From contig JAYRWT010000067.1 in the NCBI GenBank assembly GCA_041917855.1, forward strand, positions 1 through 13,918: a stretch of 13,918 nucleotides of DNA, given 5' to 3'. Shown here piece after piece: positions 11,869 to 13,918 of the stretch. Source of the stretch: CALBLZ01 sp041917855. GTDB lineage: Bacteria; Patescibacteriota; UBA1384; CAILIB01. The notes under the pieces were generated by a model. The model made no database searches, was not told where the DNA came from, and worked only from the letters and a program-made list of their open reading frames with translations. Each line of letters opens with the position of its first letter. Position 1 is the stretch's first letter. Position numbers and translations under genes: made by a program.

Positions 11869-13776
11869 ATGGGAAAAATCATTGGAATTGACTTAGGAAC
11901 AACTAACTCAGTTGTTTCGGTAATGGAAGGCGGTACGGCTAAGGTGATCCCTTCTGCCGAGGGTCCAAATACCGTTCCCTCAGTTGTGGCGGTAAAGAAA
12001 GACGGCGAGCGCGTAGTTGGTATGCCAGCTAAGCGCCAGGCTGCCACTAATGCTAAGGACACCATCTTTAGCGTCAAGCGCTTCATTGGCCGCACCTTCA
12101 AAGATGATGAGACGCAGGAAGATAAAGCCCGCGTGCCATACACCATTAAGAGTGGCCGCAACGACCTGGTAGAGGTTGAAATGGGTGGTAAGGAGTACAC
12201 TCCTCAGGAAATTTCCGCCTTCATTCTACAGAAGCTAAAGGCAGATGCAGAAGCCTACCTGGGCGAAACCGTAACTGAGGCGGTAATTACTGTTCCGGCT
12301 TATTTTAATGACGCGCAGCGCCAGGCTACCAAGGATGCCGGTAAAATCGCCGGCCTTGATGTAAAGCGCATCATTAACGAGCCAACTGCTGCAGCTCTTG
12401 CCTACGGTATTGATAAGAAAAAGAACGAGAAGATAGCCGTATACGACCTCGGTGGTGGTACCTTCGACATCACTATTTTAGAGCTCGGCTCTCACGAGGG
12501 AGAGGCATCTTTTGAAGTACTTGCTACCAATGGTGATACTCACCTGGGTGGTGATGACTTTGATAAAAAGGTGATGGACTTTATTTTGGCTGAGTTCAAA
12601 AATCAGGAAGGCATCGACCTTTCCTCTCAGATTGACGCCATTCAGCGCATTAAAGAAGCGGCTGAGAAAGCCAAGATTGAACTCTCTACTGCTCAGGAGA
12701 CAGAGGTTAACCTGCCGTTCATCACTGCAGATGCGACTGGCCCTAAGCACCTAGTACTCAAGATTACTCGTGCCAAGTTTGAGCAGCTCGTAGAAGATTT
12801 GGTGACACGTTCCATGGAGCCGGTAAAGAAGGCTCTGAAAGACGCAAAGCTGGACGCCAAAGACATTGATGAAGTGATCTTGGTTGGTGGCCAGACCCGC
12901 ATGCCAAAGGTAGTTGAGACAGTCCGCGCTTTCTTTGGCAAAGAACCAAACCGTTCTGTTAACCCTGATGAGGCCGTAGCCATTGGCGCTGCAGTGCAGG
13001 GCGGTGTGCTCACCGGTGATGTAAAAGATGTACTACTGTTAGATGTAACCCCGCTGTCACTTGGTATTGAAACGCTAGGTGGTGTCATGACCCGCTTGAT
13101 CGAGCGCAACACTACTATTCCAACCAGCAAGAGCCAGGTATTTTCTACCGCCGCTGACAGCCAGCCACAGGTAGAAATCCACGTGCTACAGGGTGAACGT
13201 GAGATGGCTAGCGACAACCGCACCCTGGCCCGGTTTATTCTAGATGGTATTCCAGCTGCTCCACGTGGTGTGCCGCAGATTGAAGTTACCTTCGACATTG
13301 ATGCTAACGGCATTGTGCATGTGAAGGCTCTCGATAAGGGTACTAACCGTGAGCAAAAGGTGACGATTACCTCTTCTACTGGCTTAACCGATGAAGAAAT
13401 CGACAAGATGCGCAAAGATGCTGAAGCGCATGCCGAGGATGACAAGGTTAAAAAAGAACTGGTAGAGGCTAAGAACGATGCTGACAACATGCTCTACACC
13501 GCCGAAAAGACGCTCAAGGAAGTCTCTGATGCCAAGAAGGATGTAAAGCAAGATGACATTCGCGCCGTTGAAGACGCAATGACTGAGCTGCGTGCCATTC
13601 ACCAGAGTGATAGCGCTGAAAAGATTAAGGAAAAGACAAGTACTCTATCAGAGAAGCTTCAGGTAGTTGGTGCTGCCATGTACCAGCAATCTGGTCCAGA
13701 AGAGACAAAGGACGAGGCAAAGACCGAAGAATCATCAGAAGAAAAAGCTGAAGAGGGCAAAGACGATACAAAGTAG
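11869..13776 (+). CDS. dnaK: DnaK (Hsp70) chaperone
   Basis: A full-length 635-residue Hsp70. The ATPase domain (1 to about 384) shows IIGIDLGTTNSVVSVMEGG, catalytic Lys70 (SVKRFIGR), Thr198 in VYDLGGGTFDIT, THLGGDDFD and ILVGGQTRMP; the linker is DVLLLDVTPLSLGIET (387-402); then the beta-sandwich substrate domain (HVLQGERE, PRGVPQIEVTFDIDANGI) and the helical lid, ending in a Lys/Glu/Asp-rich tail. The region after residue 80 keeps the roughly 24-residue insertion of the E. coli protein (TIKSGRNDLVEVEMGGKEYT area), which Gram-positive DnaKs usually lack. It works in an ATP cycle with GrpE and DnaJ, both encoded here. A hairpin separates it from dnaJ. Codon use is that of a highly expressed gene and a long antisense reading frame on the other strand is a by-product of this. 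Confidence 0.99.
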   Translation: MGKIIGIDLGTTNSVVSVMEGGTAKVIPSAEGPNTVPSVVAVKKDGERVVGMPAKRQAATNAKDTIFSVKRFIGRTFKDDETQEDKARVPYTIKSGRNDLVEVEMGGKEYTPQEISAFILQKLKADAEAYLGETVTEAVITVPAYFNDAQRQATKDAGKIAGLDVKRIINEPTAAALAYGIDKKKNEKIAVYDLGGGTFDITILELGSHEGEASFEVLATNGDTHLGGDDFDKKVMDFILAEFKNQEGIDLSSQIDAIQRIKEAAEKAKIELSTAQETEVNLPFITADATGPKHLVLKITRAKFEQLVEDLVTRSMEPVKKALKDAKLDAKDIDEVILVGGQTRMPKVVETVRAFFGKEPNRSVNPDEAVAIGAAVQGGVLTGDVKDVLLLDVTPLSLGIETLGGVMTRLIERNTTIPTSKSQVFSTAADSQPQVEIHVLQGEREMASDNRTLARFILDGIPAAPRGVPQIEVTFDIDANGIVHVKALDKGTNREQKVTITSSTGLTDEEIDKMRKDAEAHAEDDKVKKELVEAKNDADNMLYTAEKTLKEVSDAKKDVKQDDIRAVEDAMTELRAIHQSDSAEKIKEKTSTLSEKLQVVGAAMYQQSGPEETKDEAKTEESSEEKAEEGKDDTK

Positions 13777-13786
13777 GTAGATAGCG

Positions 13787-13810
13787 GAGCATCAGCCTGG
13801 GCTGGTGCTC
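13787..13810 (+). terminator. Hairpin between dnaK and dnaJ (partial terminator or processing site)
   Basis: GAGCATCAGC (13787-13796) pairs with GCTGGTGCTC (13801-13810) as a 10-bp stem with one G-U pair and a CTGG loop. Only TTGAATCTG follows, so readthrough into dnaJ is expected. Such a structure could lower dnaJ relative to dnaK or protect the dnaK 3' end. Confidence 0.5.
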
Positions 13811-13835
13811 TTGAATCTGCTAACCTAAGGAACAT

Positions 13836-13918
13836 ATGGCCGGATCCAGCGAATACTACGATCTACTCGGCGTCAGCAAAACTGCGTCACAAGACGAGAT
13901 CAAGCGCGCCTTTCGAAA
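13836..13918 (+). CDS. dnaJ: DnaJ (Hsp40), N-terminal start only
   Basis: The first 27 residues and part of the 28th are visible, with the J-domain beginning SEYYDLLGVSKTASQDEIKRAF. The HPD motif and the zinc-finger region lie outside the window, so type I DnaJ cannot be separated from a shorter J protein by sequence alone; the operon position makes DnaJ itself likely. The ATG at 13836 follows CTAAGGA at a suitable distance. DnaJ delivers substrates to DnaK and stimulates its ATPase. Confidence 0.93.
   Translation, partial: MAGSSEYYDLLGVSKTASQDEIKRAFR

Noticed and set aside
11838..12200. A 120-codon minus-strand frame opposite the dnaK start
   Set aside because: Fully antisense to conserved dnaK codons and lacks its own ribosome binding site; a shadow frame.
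12693..13490. A 265-codon open frame on the minus strand opposite dnaK
   Set aside because: Ser/Thr-rich translation without domain features; long antisense frames opposite dnaK are a known artefact of its codon usage.
1..13918. Mobile elements, CRISPR array, tRNA or rRNA genes, alternative genetic code
   Set aside because: No transposase, terminal repeats, regular DNA repeats or tRNA-like cloverleaf were seen; the long frames have no in-frame TGA and the VanW gene ends in TGA, so code 11 fits.

Overview
The window (about 50% GC, very gene-dense, standard genetic code with TAA, TAG and TGA all used as stops) looks like chromosomal DNA of a small-genome bacterium, most likely a member of the Patescibacteria / Candidate Phyla Radiation. 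The pointers are a membrane-anchored VanW protein with peptidoglycan-binding modules and a Pro-Thr tail, a short ComEC without its metallo-beta-lactamase domain, a secreted protein built of WGF/SW repeats, tandem Wzy/WaaL-like ligases, and many genes overlapping by 1-20 bases. This assignment is inferred from gene content; there is no rRNA or tRNA here to confirm it, and I cannot place it below phylum level.

Layout. (1) 1-347, minus strand: 5' part of a family 2 glycosyltransferase that leaves the window. (2) 418-4638, plus strand, divergent from it: a secreted repeat protein with a double-psi-barrel-like C-terminus, then two tandem O-antigen ligase/polymerase-like membrane proteins. (3) 4656-7677: a tightly overlapped operon of a polyprenyl-phosphate-type glycosyltransferase, a 67-aa single-pass membrane protein, a 76-aa small beta-rich protein and a 619-aa VanW cell-wall protein. 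Regions 1-3 together read as a cell-surface block (glycan assembly plus wall modification). (4) 7754-8419: an orphan membrane-anchored protein with its own strong promoter, ended by a GC-rich hairpin. (5) 8544-9769: yebC-ruvC, overlapping by one base. (6) 9743-11095, minus strand: comEC, whose 3' end overlaps ruvC by 27 bases. (7) 11284-13918: grpE-dnaK-dnaJ chaperone operon, dnaJ truncated by the window edge.

Regulatory picture. The clearest promoters lie in front of grpE (TTGACA/17/TACATT), of the orphan gene (TTGACA/17/extended -10) and of the repeat protein (TTGTGC/17/TATAAT). Several operon-leading genes (start codons at 347, 418, 4656 and 11095) have a -10-like hexamer only 6 or 10 bases before the start codon, suggesting leaderless or near-leaderless mRNAs, whereas the orphan gene, the 67-aa gene, dnaK and dnaJ have visible Shine-Dalgarno sequences. 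The grpE promoter lacks a CIRCE element but sits among several perfect short palindromes that may be operators of the heat-shock operon.

No mobile element, CRISPR array, tRNA or rRNA was seen. No gap between genes exceeds 300 bases; the longest is 188 bases, between comEC and grpE.
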